A DNA stretch of 64,000 nucleotides from positions 118,799 through 182,798 of the forward strand of contig JAHWKK010000005.1 of assembly GCA_019347945.1 (NCBI GenBank), written 5' to 3'. Position numbers and translations under genes: made by a program. Position 1 is the first letter of the stretch. Each line of letters opens with the position of its first letter. Under the pieces are notes generated by a model. That model searched no databases. It was not told the origin of the DNA and was given only the letters and a program-made list of their open reading frames with translations. Origin of the DNA: Acidobacteriota bacterium. GTDB lineage: Bacteria; Acidobacteriota; Thermoanaerobaculia; Gp7-AA8; JAHWKK01. Of this stretch, positions 51,290 through 60,655 are shown piece by piece.

Positions 51290-54200
51290 TTAACCGAGAA
51301 TCGACCGGAGGATTTCGTGAATCTCCCCGACGAGCTCCACCCCCGAGGCTTTTGGCTGGATTCTGAAGATTCCTGCCGGGGAGAAAGAGGCAGCCTCATT
51401 CTGCTGGACTATGTCAAAGAGCTTCTGCGGGTCGATCTTGGCCTCGGGGACGAATCGGATCGCGACGCCGTCTCCGCTTCTGAGTATCGAGGTGACGCCC
51501 GCGGTTTTCGCAAGGTTTCGAAGGCGGACGTAGTCAAAGAGGGACCGGACGCTGCGAGGCTCCGGACCGAACCGGTCGGTGACCTCCTGTGACAGCGCCT
51601 CGAGGGTTCGCTCGTCGGAGGCCGACGCGATTCGCTTGTAGAAGGTCATACGCAGATTCTCGTCGTCGATGTATTTCTCGGGGATGTAGATGTCGAGCCC
51701 GAGATCGATTCTGGTGGAGAATGCTTCCGGAAGCGGCTCGCCTTTGAGCTCCGCAACGGTCTCTTCGAGGAGCCTGACGTACATCTCGAAACCGATCGAG
51801 GCGATGTGGCCGGATTGTTCCCCTCCGAGAAGATTGCCTGCTCCGCGGATCTCGAGATCGCGAGCGGCGATGCGAAATCCGGCACCGAGAGCGGAGAACT
51901 CCTGAATGGCGGCGAGACGTCGGGTCGCATCTTCCGACAGCACCCGCTGGGAGGGGACGAGGAGGTAGCAGTAGGCGAGGCGATCGCTTCGCCCGACGCG
52001 TCCGCGCAGCTGGTAGAGCTGCGCGAGACCGAATCTCTCGGCGTGGTTGATCAGCATCGTATTCGCAGCCGGGATGTCGATCCCGTTCTCGATGATGGTG
52101 GTCGCGAGAAGGACGTCGTAATTGCCCTGGATGAACGACATCATCGTGTCTTCCAGCAGGCGCTCATTCATCTGGCCGTGGCCCACCGCGATCCGCACGC
52201 CCGGCACGGCGCGCTCGAGATAGTCCTTCATCGCGTCGATCGAGTCGACGCGGTTGTGAACGAAGAAGACCTGACCGCCACGCTCGATCTCGGCCTGGAT
52301 CGCCTCCCGGATGAAATCCTCATCGAAGGCGGCGACGGCGGTCTGGATCGCGAGCCGGTCCTTCGGAGGAGTTTCGATCAGCGAGATGTCCCGAAGGGAG
52401 CTGAACGACATGTTGAGCGTGCGAGGAATCGGCGTAGCCGACATCGCCAGCACGTCGATTGAGGATTTGAGCTTTTTCAGCCGTTCCTTCTGCGCCACGC
52501 CGAACCGTTGCTCCTCGTCGACGATGAGGAGGCCGAGGTCCCGGAACTCGATCTGTCGCGAGAGGAGGCGGTGGGTACCGATCAGGATGTCGATCTCGCC
52601 CGATGCGGTTTTCTCCGCGATCTCTTTCTGTCTTTTGTTGGATCGCAGGCGTGAGGTGAGCTCGATGAAGACGGGAAAGGAGGCGAATCGTCTGAGGAAT
52701 GTGCGGTAGTGCTGGTACGCGAGCACGGTCGTCGGCGCGAGGATCGCCACCTGTTTTCCGTCCATGACGGCCTTGAACGCGGCCCTCATCGCGACCTCGG
52801 TTTTGCCATATCCCACGTCGCCGCAGAGAAGCCGGTCCATCGGGCGCCGGGACTCCATGTCGCGTTTGATGTCCTCGATCGCGAGGCTCTGGTCGGGGGT
52901 CTCGTCGAACTCGAACGCGCTCTCGAATTCGAGCTGCCAGGGGCTGTCGGGGCTGAATGCATGCCCTTCGGCGATGCTCCTTCTCGCGTAGAGCTGGAGC
53001 AGCTCCTCGGTCATGTCGCGCATCGCCTTCCGGACGGATGCTTTCGTGCGCGCCCATGCCGTACCGCCGAGCTTGTCGAGCTTCGGAGGAACCTCGCCGC
53101 CGGCGCTGTACTTCTGCACCAGATCGAGGCTCTCCATCGGAACGAGAAGCCGGCCGCCGCTGCCGTACTCGAGAACCATCACTTCCCGGTCGCCATCTCC
53201 GAACGGGACGCGGTCGAGACCGCCGAACCGGGCCACACCGTGATCGATGTGGACGACGAAGTCGCCCGCCTGCAGATCCCGCAGGTCGCTGGCGAAAGCG
53301 CGGCTCTTTCGCTGGGTGCGTCCTCCTTCAGGCGGCTTGTCGTAGAGATCCCATTCGGAGACGACCGCCATCGAAGCGTCGCGAAGCATGAATCCCCGCT
53401 CCAGCGGCGAATCCGTCAGGATCAGCTCGACCGAATCGACCGGTGCCGCGAGCTCACCGAGAAGGCGCTCCGTATTCTCGAGTCCGCCGCGTGTGCCGTG
53501 AACGATGCCGGTCAGGAAGCCGTCGCTGCTCCACTCTTCGATCGCGGCTCCGAGCTCGGTCAGCCGTGAAGCAAACGATTGCATCGGCGAGGCGTCGATC
53601 CGAATTTCTTCGCGGCTGCTCTCCCCTTCGACATGCACCGATGCGAAGCTGATCCCGGCGTCGTCGAGCCGGGCATACGCCGCAGAGGGGCGGATGAGCA
53701 TGATCTCCGGCGGGTAGACTGCGAGACCCCGTTCGCGGGCGTGCTCCCACTCGGAAGTCAGGAGGGCTTCGTATTTTTCGAGCCCGGAGCGGATCTCCGA
53801 TGGCTCCGAAACGATCGTGATCCAGCCGTTTCCGAGGTAATCGCCGAAGCCCTGCGTTTTCCACCCGAGCGCCAGATCATGCTCGAAGCCAGGGTACGCG
53901 CTTCCGCTCAACAGTCTGTCGATCTTTTCGGACAGGCTCCTGTGGAGCGATGCATCATTGAAGTCTTCCGACATTCGCGATGCGACCCTCCGCCTCCCTT
54001 CTTCGGTGTCGGGAAAGGGCGTCATCGGAGTGACGGAAACGACCTCGAGGTCGCCCGAAGAACGCTGCGTGTCGGGATCAAAGCTTCGGATCGAGTCGAT
54101 CGAGTCTCCGAACAGCTCGATGCGGACGGGGTGGTCGAGGTTGGGTGGAAAAACGTCGAAAATCCCTCCGCGCCACGCGAGATCTCCCGGCTCGTTCACG

Positions 54201-54742
54201 AGATCGGTTCGGTGGTACCCCTCTTCGATCAGCCTGCCGAGCAGGGCATGGGGCTCGATCTCGTCGCTGCTCGAGAGCTCGATGATTCGCGATCGAAACC
54301 ATTCGAGATCCGGCAGGCGGCGGAGCAGCGCACGGGCCGGCAGGACGAGAATCTCGATTGAATCGCCGGCCAGCCGGGTCAGGGTCGCCAGCTCCTCGCG
54401 CAGGACCGAGAGCGACGGGGAGACATTCTGATAGGGAGAGAGGGAGGGGGTCGGGTAGACGGCGACTCGGTCCGGCCGGGGATGAAACAACCGTGTAGCC
54501 GACGTGAGTGCTTCACCCGATGCATCCCCGCCGCTGAGAAGAACTACCCTCGAGCCGAGGCGGCGCTGGAGAGTGGCGGCGAAGAAACCGCGAGCCTCGA
54601 GAGGGAGACCGGTGATCTCGACGCGCTCACGCTCGAGGATCCGGTCGAGAATCGAGCTCGATTCGAGACGATCCCGGAGTCGCGCGATCGTCTCCTCACC
54701 GATCGCGGTCCTGCCGGCCGGCTCGTCAGGGCTGACTGTCAC
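51290..54742 (-). CDS. mfd: Transcription-repair coupling factor Mfd
   Basis: 1150-residue DNA translocase that removes stalled RNA polymerase and recruits UvrA. It shows the UvrB-homology region (GGIFDVFPPNLDHPVRIELF), the RNA polymerase-interacting domain (GDFVVHIDHGVARFGGLDRV), the RecG-like motor with Walker A GDVGYGKTEVAMRAAF and DEEQRFGV, and the TRCF C-terminal domain. The GTG start at 54742 overlaps the transglycosylase gene by 17 bases. Confidence 0.97.
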   Translation of the reverse strand: MTVSPDEPAGRTAIGEETIARLRDRLESSSILDRILERERVEITGLPLEARGFFAATLQRRLGSRVVLLSGGDASGEALTSATRLFHPRPDRVAVYPTPSLSPYQNVSPSLSVLREELATLTRLAGDSIEILVLPARALLRRLPDLEWFRSRIIELSSSDEIEPHALLGRLIEEGYHRTDLVNEPGDLAWRGGIFDVFPPNLDHPVRIELFGDSIDSIRSFDPDTQRSSGDLEVVSVTPMTPFPDTEEGRRRVASRMSEDFNDASLHRSLSEKIDRLLSGSAYPGFEHDLALGWKTQGFGDYLGNGWITIVSEPSEIRSGLEKYEALLTSEWEHARERGLAVYPPEIMLIRPSAAYARLDDAGISFASVHVEGESSREEIRIDASPMQSFASRLTELGAAIEEWSSDGFLTGIVHGTRGGLENTERLLGELAAPVDSVELILTDSPLERGFMLRDASMAVVSEWDLYDKPPEGGRTQRKSRAFASDLRDLQAGDFVVHIDHGVARFGGLDRVPFGDGDREVMVLEYGSGGRLLVPMESLDLVQKYSAGGEVPPKLDKLGGTAWARTKASVRKAMRDMTEELLQLYARRSIAEGHAFSPDSPWQLEFESAFEFDETPDQSLAIEDIKRDMESRRPMDRLLCGDVGYGKTEVAMRAAFKAVMDGKQVAILAPTTVLAYQHYRTFLRRFASFPVFIELTSRLRSNKRQKEIAEKTASGEIDILIGTHRLLSRQIEFRDLGLLIVDEEQRFGVAQKERLKKLKSSIDVLAMSATPIPRTLNMSFSSLRDISLIETPPKDRLAIQTAVAAFDEDFIREAIQAEIERGGQVFFVHNRVDSIDAMKDYLERAVPGVRIAVGHGQMNERLLEDTMMSFIQGNYDVLLATTIIENGIDIPAANTMLINHAERFGLAQLYQLRGRVGRSDRLAYCYLLVPSQRVLSEDATRRLAAIQEFSALGAGFRIAARDLEIRGAGNLLGGEQSGHIASIGFEMYVRLLEETVAELKGEPLPEAFSTRIDLGLDIYIPEKYIDDENLRMTFYKRIASASDERTLEALSQEVTDRFGPEPRSVRSLFDYVRLRNLAKTAGVTSILRSGDGVAIRFVPEAKIDPQKLFDIVQQNEAASFSPAGIFRIQPKASGVELVGEIHEILRSILG

Positions 54743-56882
54743 CGTAGATTCGCTTGTACTCGTACTGGTTCCTCGTAACTGCCATCACGTAGCGTCGTGT
54801 TTCGTTGTAGCGGATCGAATCTATGAAGAAATCGATGTCGTCGGCAGGAATCTGTCGCAACCATGCCGCAACGGCGCTCTGCCCCGCATTGTACGAGGCG
54901 ATCGCCAGCATCATGTTGCCATTCATTGCCTCGCGCTTTTCGGCAATCTCGGCCGCACCGACGCGAAGGTTGATCAGAGGGTCGAACAGGTCGTCGCGAG
55001 TGAGGGGTCTGTCGAAGCCTGCTTCTCTCGAGAGCGAGCTCAGCTCGGCCGGCATGATCTGCATCAGCCCGGCCGCACCCGCGTTCGAGACGATCGACGG
55101 ATCCCATCCGCTCTCCTGCCGGATGATCGCCGCCATGAGATATGGATCGATGTCCTGCGATTCCGCCGCGGTCTGGATCTCGTCCCAGTAATGGAGCGGG
55201 TAGAGGATTTCCCAGAATCGTTTCGGGATATTCGTTCCGCCGTGCTTGATCAGATCTCCGAAGGTCCGGTTGAGGATGATGATCGCCTGCAGGGGCTCGC
55301 CGCCCCTCTCGTAGCGGTCCGCCAGACCGTACGCGAGAATCTTGTCGTCGGGGTTCGCCCCGACCGCATCGCGGTACTGGCGTGTCGCTTCGTCCACGAG
55401 TCCGATCGATTCGAGCTCACGGACCATCTGAAGCTGCGGATTCGAGCCGAATATCTCCGCGATCGTGAACTCCGGAAAGGAGTAGCCGGAGCGGATCTCA
55501 GAGCCGGGCGGCGGGAGATCGAGGATCTCGCGCGCGCGGTATGCGTAGTAGCTGTAGGGGAAGGTCCGGATCAGGCGGTCGAAGGATTCCCGGGCCTGTT
55601 CTTCGTGGCCGAGCTTCTGATGGAGCTTGGCGGACCAGAAGAGAGAGTTCGTCGCATAACTGTCGGTCGGATATCGTTCGAGGTAGGAGCTCATGACCTC
55701 GAGAGCCTTCTGAAACTCCCCGGCCGTGATGTGGATCCAGGTGAGAGTCCAGAGATTTTCACCCGAAGGGCCCGGGTTTCCGCCGTCGATGGCGGCGCGA
55801 AGATATTCAGCCGCTTTCTCCGGGTCGTTTCCGTTGGTGAGCCAGTATTTGCCGAGCAGTACCTGGGCGGGGGGAACCTCGCTGGAGCCGGGGTGTTCGC
55901 TCAGGATGTGATTCATCTTCGCCACGAACTCGGAGTTGCGGTCGAGACGCCAGAGAGCATGACCCTGGAGGCGCTCGAGCGCGATGTGGCGCGGCTGCCC
56001 CTCGCCGATCCGAATGTTCTGCAGAGCGGTGTATTCGCGCGAACGGAACATCGCCTGGGCTTCGACCCAGACGAGCTCGGTTGCCCGGGCGCGGTCGGGG
56101 AATCGCTTTCGTATCCGGCTGATGAAGTCGAGCGCCTCGGGGAGACGGTTCGCGCGTTGAAGCCGCTCGGCCAGCGCCACGGATTGGTCGAAGTCGAGCC
56201 GATTCAGAGGGGAGGCATCGCCTGGCTGCTCGACCAGCTGATCGTAGAGCTTCTCGGTGTAGCGACCGCGGGTGTGGTCGACCAGGATCCGCTCCCGGAT
56301 CTGCTGGGCTCGCTGGTAGAGGCCCGCGCGGGCGAGTGCATCCGCCGAGCGGATGACTTCCGCTTCGGTGAATTCGTCGAGTCGGATGGTCATCAGCTGC
56401 TCGCTCGCTTCCAGCGCTTTGTCATTCATTCCCGCCCTTGCATAGAAGGCCGGAAGGCGCAGGCGGGCGCTTCGGGCAGCGGCGATTCCCTTGTACTCGC
56501 TGGCGACGCGCTCCAGAGCCGCGATCGCTTCGTCGTTGCGGTCGAGCCGGCCGAGGACGTCGGCGAGGTGGAGGAGCAGAAAGGGTCGAAGCCGTTCGTA
56601 CTCTTCCGCGCTCCGGCTCAACATGGAGGCGGCGTCCTCCCAGCGCTCCTGTTCTTCGTAGAGAAGTCCGAGCCGGGCACGGGCACGCTTCGAGAGCTCC
56701 GGATCCTCGGAGTCGAGCTGCTCCAGCAGCCCCGTCTCCTCCTGGGATATCTGACGAACCGGGGCTGGCGCCTCCGGCTGCTCACGAGCCTCCGGCTCAG
56801 CCGTCTCGGCCGGAGTCGAGACGGTCGTGCCTCGACAGGCGGGACAGATGACGACGAGCATGGCGAGCAGCAATTGCTTCAT
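54726..56882 (-). CDS. Soluble lytic transglycosylase (Slt family) with TPR-type repeats
   Basis: 718 residues. The start is set at the ATG at 56882 (MKQLLLAMLVVICPAC, a signal peptide with a possible but weak lipobox). A long helical superhelix of TPR-like repeats (about 60-530) precedes the catalytic Slt domain with the Glu of RQESGWDPSIVSNAGAAGLMQ (near 570), GLMQIMP and SYNAGQSAVAAWL. It cleaves peptidoglycan to 1,6-anhydro products. It lies one base after the GNAT gene and overlaps mfd. Confidence 0.93.
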   Translation of the reverse strand: MKQLLLAMLVVICPACRGTTVSTPAETAEPEAREQPEAPAPVRQISQEETGLLEQLDSEDPELSKRARARLGLLYEEQERWEDAASMLSRSAEEYERLRPFLLLHLADVLGRLDRNDEAIAALERVASEYKGIAAARSARLRLPAFYARAGMNDKALEASEQLMTIRLDEFTEAEVIRSADALARAGLYQRAQQIRERILVDHTRGRYTEKLYDQLVEQPGDASPLNRLDFDQSVALAERLQRANRLPEALDFISRIRKRFPDRARATELVWVEAQAMFRSREYTALQNIRIGEGQPRHIALERLQGHALWRLDRNSEFVAKMNHILSEHPGSSEVPPAQVLLGKYWLTNGNDPEKAAEYLRAAIDGGNPGPSGENLWTLTWIHITAGEFQKALEVMSSYLERYPTDSYATNSLFWSAKLHQKLGHEEQARESFDRLIRTFPYSYYAYRAREILDLPPPGSEIRSGYSFPEFTIAEIFGSNPQLQMVRELESIGLVDEATRQYRDAVGANPDDKILAYGLADRYERGGEPLQAIIILNRTFGDLIKHGGTNIPKRFWEILYPLHYWDEIQTAAESQDIDPYLMAAIIRQESGWDPSIVSNAGAAGLMQIMPAELSSLSREAGFDRPLTRDDLFDPLINLRVGAAEIAEKREAMNGNMMLAIASYNAGQSAVAAWLRQIPADDIDFFIDSIRYNETRRYVMAVTRNQYEYKRIYGDSQP

Positions 56883-56883
56883 G

Positions 56884-57261
56884 TCAGAGCTCCTTCTGGT
56901 AACGATCTTCGAGGGCGTCAAAGCCGGAACGGAGGAGAAAGTCCTTCGGGAGGTTCGGCTCGATCGACAGTCGCAGCGCTCCCGATTCGGCGATGATCCT
57001 CTCGATTTCCCTCAGCATCGTGCGGCCGATGTTCAATCTGCGGACGGAACGATCGACCAGGATGGTTCTGAGCACGATGTGTTCCGGCTTCGAAACGGGG
57101 GCTTCCCAGGCGGCGCCGACCACGGTTCCGGCGAGCTTCGAGACGAATCCGAGGCGCGCCCCGTCGAGCAGGGAGCCGTCACAGGAATCCCGGTCGATGT
57201 TCAGGACGTTGGTGAGATCGTCGGGGGCCGCCCGTCTCACGAAGAGTTTCTGTCCCTTCAC
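56884..57261 (-). CDS. GNAT-family acetyltransferase
   Basis: 125-residue small GNAT fold from a GTG start with a GGAGGAG ribosome site. The acetyl-CoA binding region is VLRTILVDRSVRRLNIGRTMLREIE (about residues 63-87), with the usual R-x-x-G/A-type loop modified to RRLNIG. The substrate is unknown. First gene of the minus-strand run GNAT, lytic transglycosylase, mfd, ppiC-like, surA-like. Confidence 0.8.
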   Translation of the reverse strand: MKGQKLFVRRAAPDDLTNVLNIDRDSCDGSLLDGARLGFVSKLAGTVVGAAWEAPVSKPEHIVLRTILVDRSVRRLNIGRTMLREIERIIAESGALRLSIEPNLPKDFLLRSGFDALEDRYQKEL

Positions 57262-57294
57262 GCGGTCTCCTCCTTTCAGGATTCATGCATGAGT

Positions 57295-57323
57295 TTGCGT
57301 GCGGACTGAATTTTTATTATTAT
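57295..57323 (+). promoter_or_regulatory. Promoter for the tyrosine recombinase
   Basis: TTGCGT (57295-57300) and TATTAT (57318-57323) are spaced by exactly 17 bases in an AT-rich stretch of the divergent gap. Confidence 0.55.
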
Positions 57324-57380
57324 CTTGCAACGAAACAGTTTCGGAGTGTGGTGTTCGTGCGCTCCGGCTGGGGGTTGGTC

Positions 57381-58373
57381 ATGCAGTTGATGGAAAATCA
57401 GATCAGGTCATTTCTCGACCATGGCGAATCGGAGCGGAATCTCGCCTCGAGAACGCTGAAGGCGTACGAGTCGGACCTTCTCCAGTTTCACAACCACATC
57501 GCGAGTCAGGAGATCGGCGAGATCACGCCGGAGATTCTCGACGAGTACGTCGAAGGATTGACCACGACCGGCGATTACAAGGGCACTTCGATCCGGCGGA
57601 AAATCGCCGCGATCAAGGTCTTCTTCCGATATCTCGAGGCCACCGGCTACGTCGAGCATTCTCCTGCGAAGATGCTGACGATCCGGAAGCCGGTGGAGAA
57701 ATCGCAGCCCCGTGTCATGACGGGCGAGGAGATGCGCGCGCTTCTGATGGCGCCGAAAGCGGAGATCGCCCGGCTCGAGCCGGACAAGGACCGCTCGCGG
57801 GGGAGCTCGAATCGGTATTTCTGCGCGGTGCGGGACGACGTGATTCTCGAGATGCTGTTCGCGACCGGTATACGGATCGGCGAGCTCGTCGAGATCAATG
57901 TCGACGACGTCGACTCGGAGGCGGGCATGATCTCGATCATCGGCCGCGGCGAGCGCCCTCGAGAGGTACTGGTGACGTCCGGGATCGTGCGGGATGCAAT
58001 CGCCAGATATCTGGCGCTTCGCCAAGAGCGGACGGCCGAGACCGCGGCGCTGTTCATCGGACGACTCGATACCCGGCTCACGATCTACTCGATCGAGAAT
58101 ATCTTCAAGAAGTACGCGAAGCTCGCGGGGATCAAGCGGAATGTCACCCCGCATTCGATCCGGCACACGACGGCTGCGATGCTGGTGGCTGGAGGGCGGG
58201 ACGTCAACGAGGTCAAGGAGATCCTCGGACATGCTTCCGTTCTGTCGACCCAGGTGTACCAGCGGATGCGCATCCGCAGCAAATCGAAGGCCGATCGAAG
58301 CGACAAACGCGATCATCGGGATCAGCTGATGGCCGAAACCGGGGAGCCGCGCCTTGCGATTCGGAGGAAGTGA
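57381..58373 (+). CDS. Tyrosine recombinase (XerC/D-like)
   Basis: 330 residues from the ATG at 57381 with GGGGG upstream. A SAM-like N-terminal DNA-binding domain (SFLDHGESERNLASRTLKAY) precedes the catalytic domain with Arg in TGIRIGELVEI, HSIRHTTAAML, LGHASVLSTQVYQRM (His and nucleophilic Tyr). Where most family members have GKGNK with the catalytic Lys, this one reads GRGERPREV. It may be the chromosomal dimer-resolution recombinase or an integrase; it lies just upstream of a tRNA gene. Confidence 0.88.
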   Translation: MQLMENQIRSFLDHGESERNLASRTLKAYESDLLQFHNHIASQEIGEITPEILDEYVEGLTTTGDYKGTSIRRKIAAIKVFFRYLEATGYVEHSPAKMLTIRKPVEKSQPRVMTGEEMRALLMAPKAEIARLEPDKDRSRGSSNRYFCAVRDDVILEMLFATGIRIGELVEINVDDVDSEAGMISIIGRGERPREVLVTSGIVRDAIARYLALRQERTAETAALFIGRLDTRLTIYSIENIFKKYAKLAGIKRNVTPHSIRHTTAAMLVAGGRDVNEVKEILGHASVLSTQVYQRMRIRSKSKADRSDKRDHRDQLMAETGEPRLAIRRK

Positions 58374-58409
58374 CGACCGCCCGGTTTGAATGTAGACTCT
58401 GAGACGTGA

Positions 58410-58485
58410 GCGGGCATAGCTCAGCTGGTAGAGCACTAGCTTCCCAAGCTTGTGGTCGCGGGTTCAAGTCCCGTTGCCCGCTCCA
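58410..58485 (+). tRNA. tRNA-Gly (anticodon CCC)
   Basis: 76 bases with acceptor arms GCGGGCA/TGCCCGC, D-arm GCTC...GAGC, anticodon loop TTCCCAA (CCC, reading GGG), T-arm GCGGGTTCAAGTCCCG and encoded CCA. There is one T-T mismatch in the anticodon stem (CTAGC/GCTTG). Confidence 0.95.
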
Positions 58486-58543
58486 CCGTTCATCAGGAGA
58501 CTAGCAGCCGGAATCAGGCCTGCTCATCGTCATCGGAGCCTCA

Positions 58544-58957
58544 ATGGCACTTTTCACCAAGGACAGCGAAACAGGACAACCCGTGTCTTCGAATGAAAAA
58601 ACACCTCCCGCATCGGGAATGAGAGCCGTCATCGGATCAGGGGTGCGGATCATCGGTCGCATCGAAGGGACCGACGACATCGCCATCGAAGGAGCCGTCG
58701 AAGGGGAGCTCGACATCCAGTCGTCTCTCCGCGTGGCGGCGGGCGGCCGGATCAAGGGGGACGTCGCCGCGCGGAGCATCGTGGTCTATGGCCACATCGA
58801 AGGCGACCTTCGTGCAAAAGAAATGATCGAGCTCCATCCCGGTTCTTCCGTCGATGGAACGATGACGTCGCCTCGCATTGCCGTGGCGGACGGTGCCGAG
58901 TTCAACGGGTCGATGACGATGTCGACCACGTCAAAAAATGGACCTCAGACGTCCTGA
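58544..58957 (+). CDS. Bactofilin (polymer-forming cytoskeletal protein)
   Basis: 137 residues. A short disordered N-terminus is followed by the right-handed beta-helix of bactofilins, seen as repeated short strands ([52 protein letters not shown]). Bactofilins form filaments at the inner membrane and often help place cell-wall enzymes. It is followed 13 bases later by the aldehyde dehydrogenase gene. Confidence 0.92.
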   Translation: MALFTKDSETGQPVSSNEKTPPASGMRAVIGSGVRIIGRIEGTDDIAIEGAVEGELDIQSSLRVAAGGRIKGDVAARSIVVYGHIEGDLRAKEMIELHPGSSVDGTMTSPRIAVADGAEFNGSMTMSTTSKNGPQTS

Positions 58958-58970
58958 TTCAGGAGATCAG

Positions 58971-60518
58971 ATGACACAGACAGCAACCAGGGCTCAATCA
59001 CCCCGAGAAGGACTTCGAAAGCCGAAAGAGTACGGTAACTTCATCGGTGGCGAGTGGGTCGATTCGGCCACCGGCCGCAAATTCGAGAACCGCAATCCGG
59101 CCAACACGGACGAGCTCATCGGCACGTTCCAGGATTCCAACGCGGAGGATGTGGAGCGCGCCGTCGAAGCGGCCAGGAAAGCTTTCGAAGCATGGCGTCT
59201 CACCCCCGCTCCGAAACGGGCGGAGTTTCTCTACCACGCCGGCCAGATCCTGGTCCGGGACAAGGAGAAGATCGCTCGGGAAATGACCCGGGAGATGGGG
59301 AAGGTCCTGGCGGAGACCCGGGGTGACGTCCAGGAAGCGATCGACATGGCGTTTCTCGCGGCTGGCGAGGGCCGCCGGCTCTTCGGCTATACCACTCCGT
59401 CCGAAATGCGGAACAAGTTCAACATGTGCGTCCGCATGCCTCTCGGGGTTGCGGGCCTGATTACCCCGTGGAACTTCCCGATCGCGATTCCCGCGTGGAA
59501 ATCGATGATCGCACTGATCTGCGGGAACACCGTCGTCATCAAGCCTGCATCGCTGTCGCCCCTGATGGTGGTGATTCTCGGAGAGGTCTTCGAAGAGGCT
59601 GGCTTGCCTCCGGGAGTTTTCAACGTCGTCACGGGGGGCGGCCGGGAAGTCGGATCCCCGATCCTCGAACACGAGGAGGTCGAGGTCGTCTCGTTCACCG
59701 GATCGACCGACGTCGGACGGGAAATCGCGATCGCGTGCGCACCGCAGTTCAAGCGTCTCCATCTGGAGATGGGTGGCAAAAACGTCATCATGGTGCTCGA
59801 AGACGCCGACATCGATCTCGCGGTCGATGGCGCGCTCTGGGGAGCATTCGGAACCACGGGACAGCGATGCACGGCCTCATCGAGACTGGTGGTTCACGAG
59901 AAGGTCTACGACGAGTTCGTCGAAAAGCTCAGCTCCCGCGCCGAATCTCTCAAGGTAGGCGACGGGCTCGACGAGAGCGTCCAGATGGGACCGAGTGTTT
60001 CGGCCTCCCAGCTCAGAACCGTCGAGAAATACGTCGAGATCGGCAAAGAGGAGGGGGCGTCGCTCGTCAGCGGCGGTGCCTCCATCACGAATGAGTCCGG
60101 CGGATTCGACTACTCCAAAGGGCATTTCCATCAGCCGACCATTTTTGCCGACGTCGATCGAAACATGCGGATTGCACAGGAAGAAATTTTCGGACCGGTC
60201 ACGGCCGTCATTCGTTGCTCCTCGCTCGAGGATGCCATCGACATCGGAAACGACGTGAAGTTCGGCCTTTCGTCGTCGATCTACACGCGCGACGTCGACA
60301 AGGCTTTCGTCGCCATGCGCGACATGTACACCGGCATCTTCTACGTCAATGCGCCCACGATCGGCGCCGAAACGCATCTCCCCTTCGGAGGGACCAAGCA
60401 AACGGGTAATGGTCATCGCGAAGCTGGCGTTGCAGGAGTCGATGTGTTCACCGAATGGAAGTCGATTTACGTCGATTACTCCGGAGCGCTCCAGCGCGCA
60501 CAGATCGATAACGACTGA
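58971..60518 (+). CDS. Aldehyde dehydrogenase family protein
   Basis: 515-residue NAD(P)-dependent dehydrogenase oxidising an aldehyde to a carboxylate. Catalytic residues are visible: Asn in [10 protein letters not shown] (near 168), Glu in LEMGGKN (near 268), Cys in [12 protein letters not shown] (near 302) and the EEIFGPV segment. The C-terminal [16 protein letters not shown] resembles semialdehyde-oxidising members, but the substrate is not known. The ATG at 58971 follows an AGGAG site. Confidence 0.92.
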   Translation: MTQTATRAQSPREGLRKPKEYGNFIGGEWVDSATGRKFENRNPANTDELIGTFQDSNAEDVERAVEAARKAFEAWRLTPAPKRAEFLYHAGQILVRDKEKIAREMTREMGKVLAETRGDVQEAIDMAFLAAGEGRRLFGYTTPSEMRNKFNMCVRMPLGVAGLITPWNFPIAIPAWKSMIALICGNTVVIKPASLSPLMVVILGEVFEEAGLPPGVFNVVTGGGREVGSPILEHEEVEVVSFTGSTDVGREIAIACAPQFKRLHLEMGGKNVIMVLEDADIDLAVDGALWGAFGTTGQRCTASSRLVVHEKVYDEFVEKLSSRAESLKVGDGLDESVQMGPSVSASQLRTVEKYVEIGKEEGASLVSGGASITNESGGFDYSKGHFHQPTIFADVDRNMRIAQEEIFGPVTAVIRCSSLEDAIDIGNDVKFGLSSSIYTRDVDKAFVAMRDMYTGIFYVNAPTIGAETHLPFGGTKQTGNGHREAGVAGVDVFTEWKSIYVDYSGALQRAQIDND

Positions 60519-60655
60519 GCCGCGCGGGAGTACCGACGGCAATCCGTTCGTTGAGAGGGTCGACGAGTTGCCAGAAGTGACGATGCCCGGGCCGAGCCGT
60601 CGAGAAGCGGCGTCTGGCCAAAATATCGACAAAAATGAACAGTTGAGGTGCTCAA

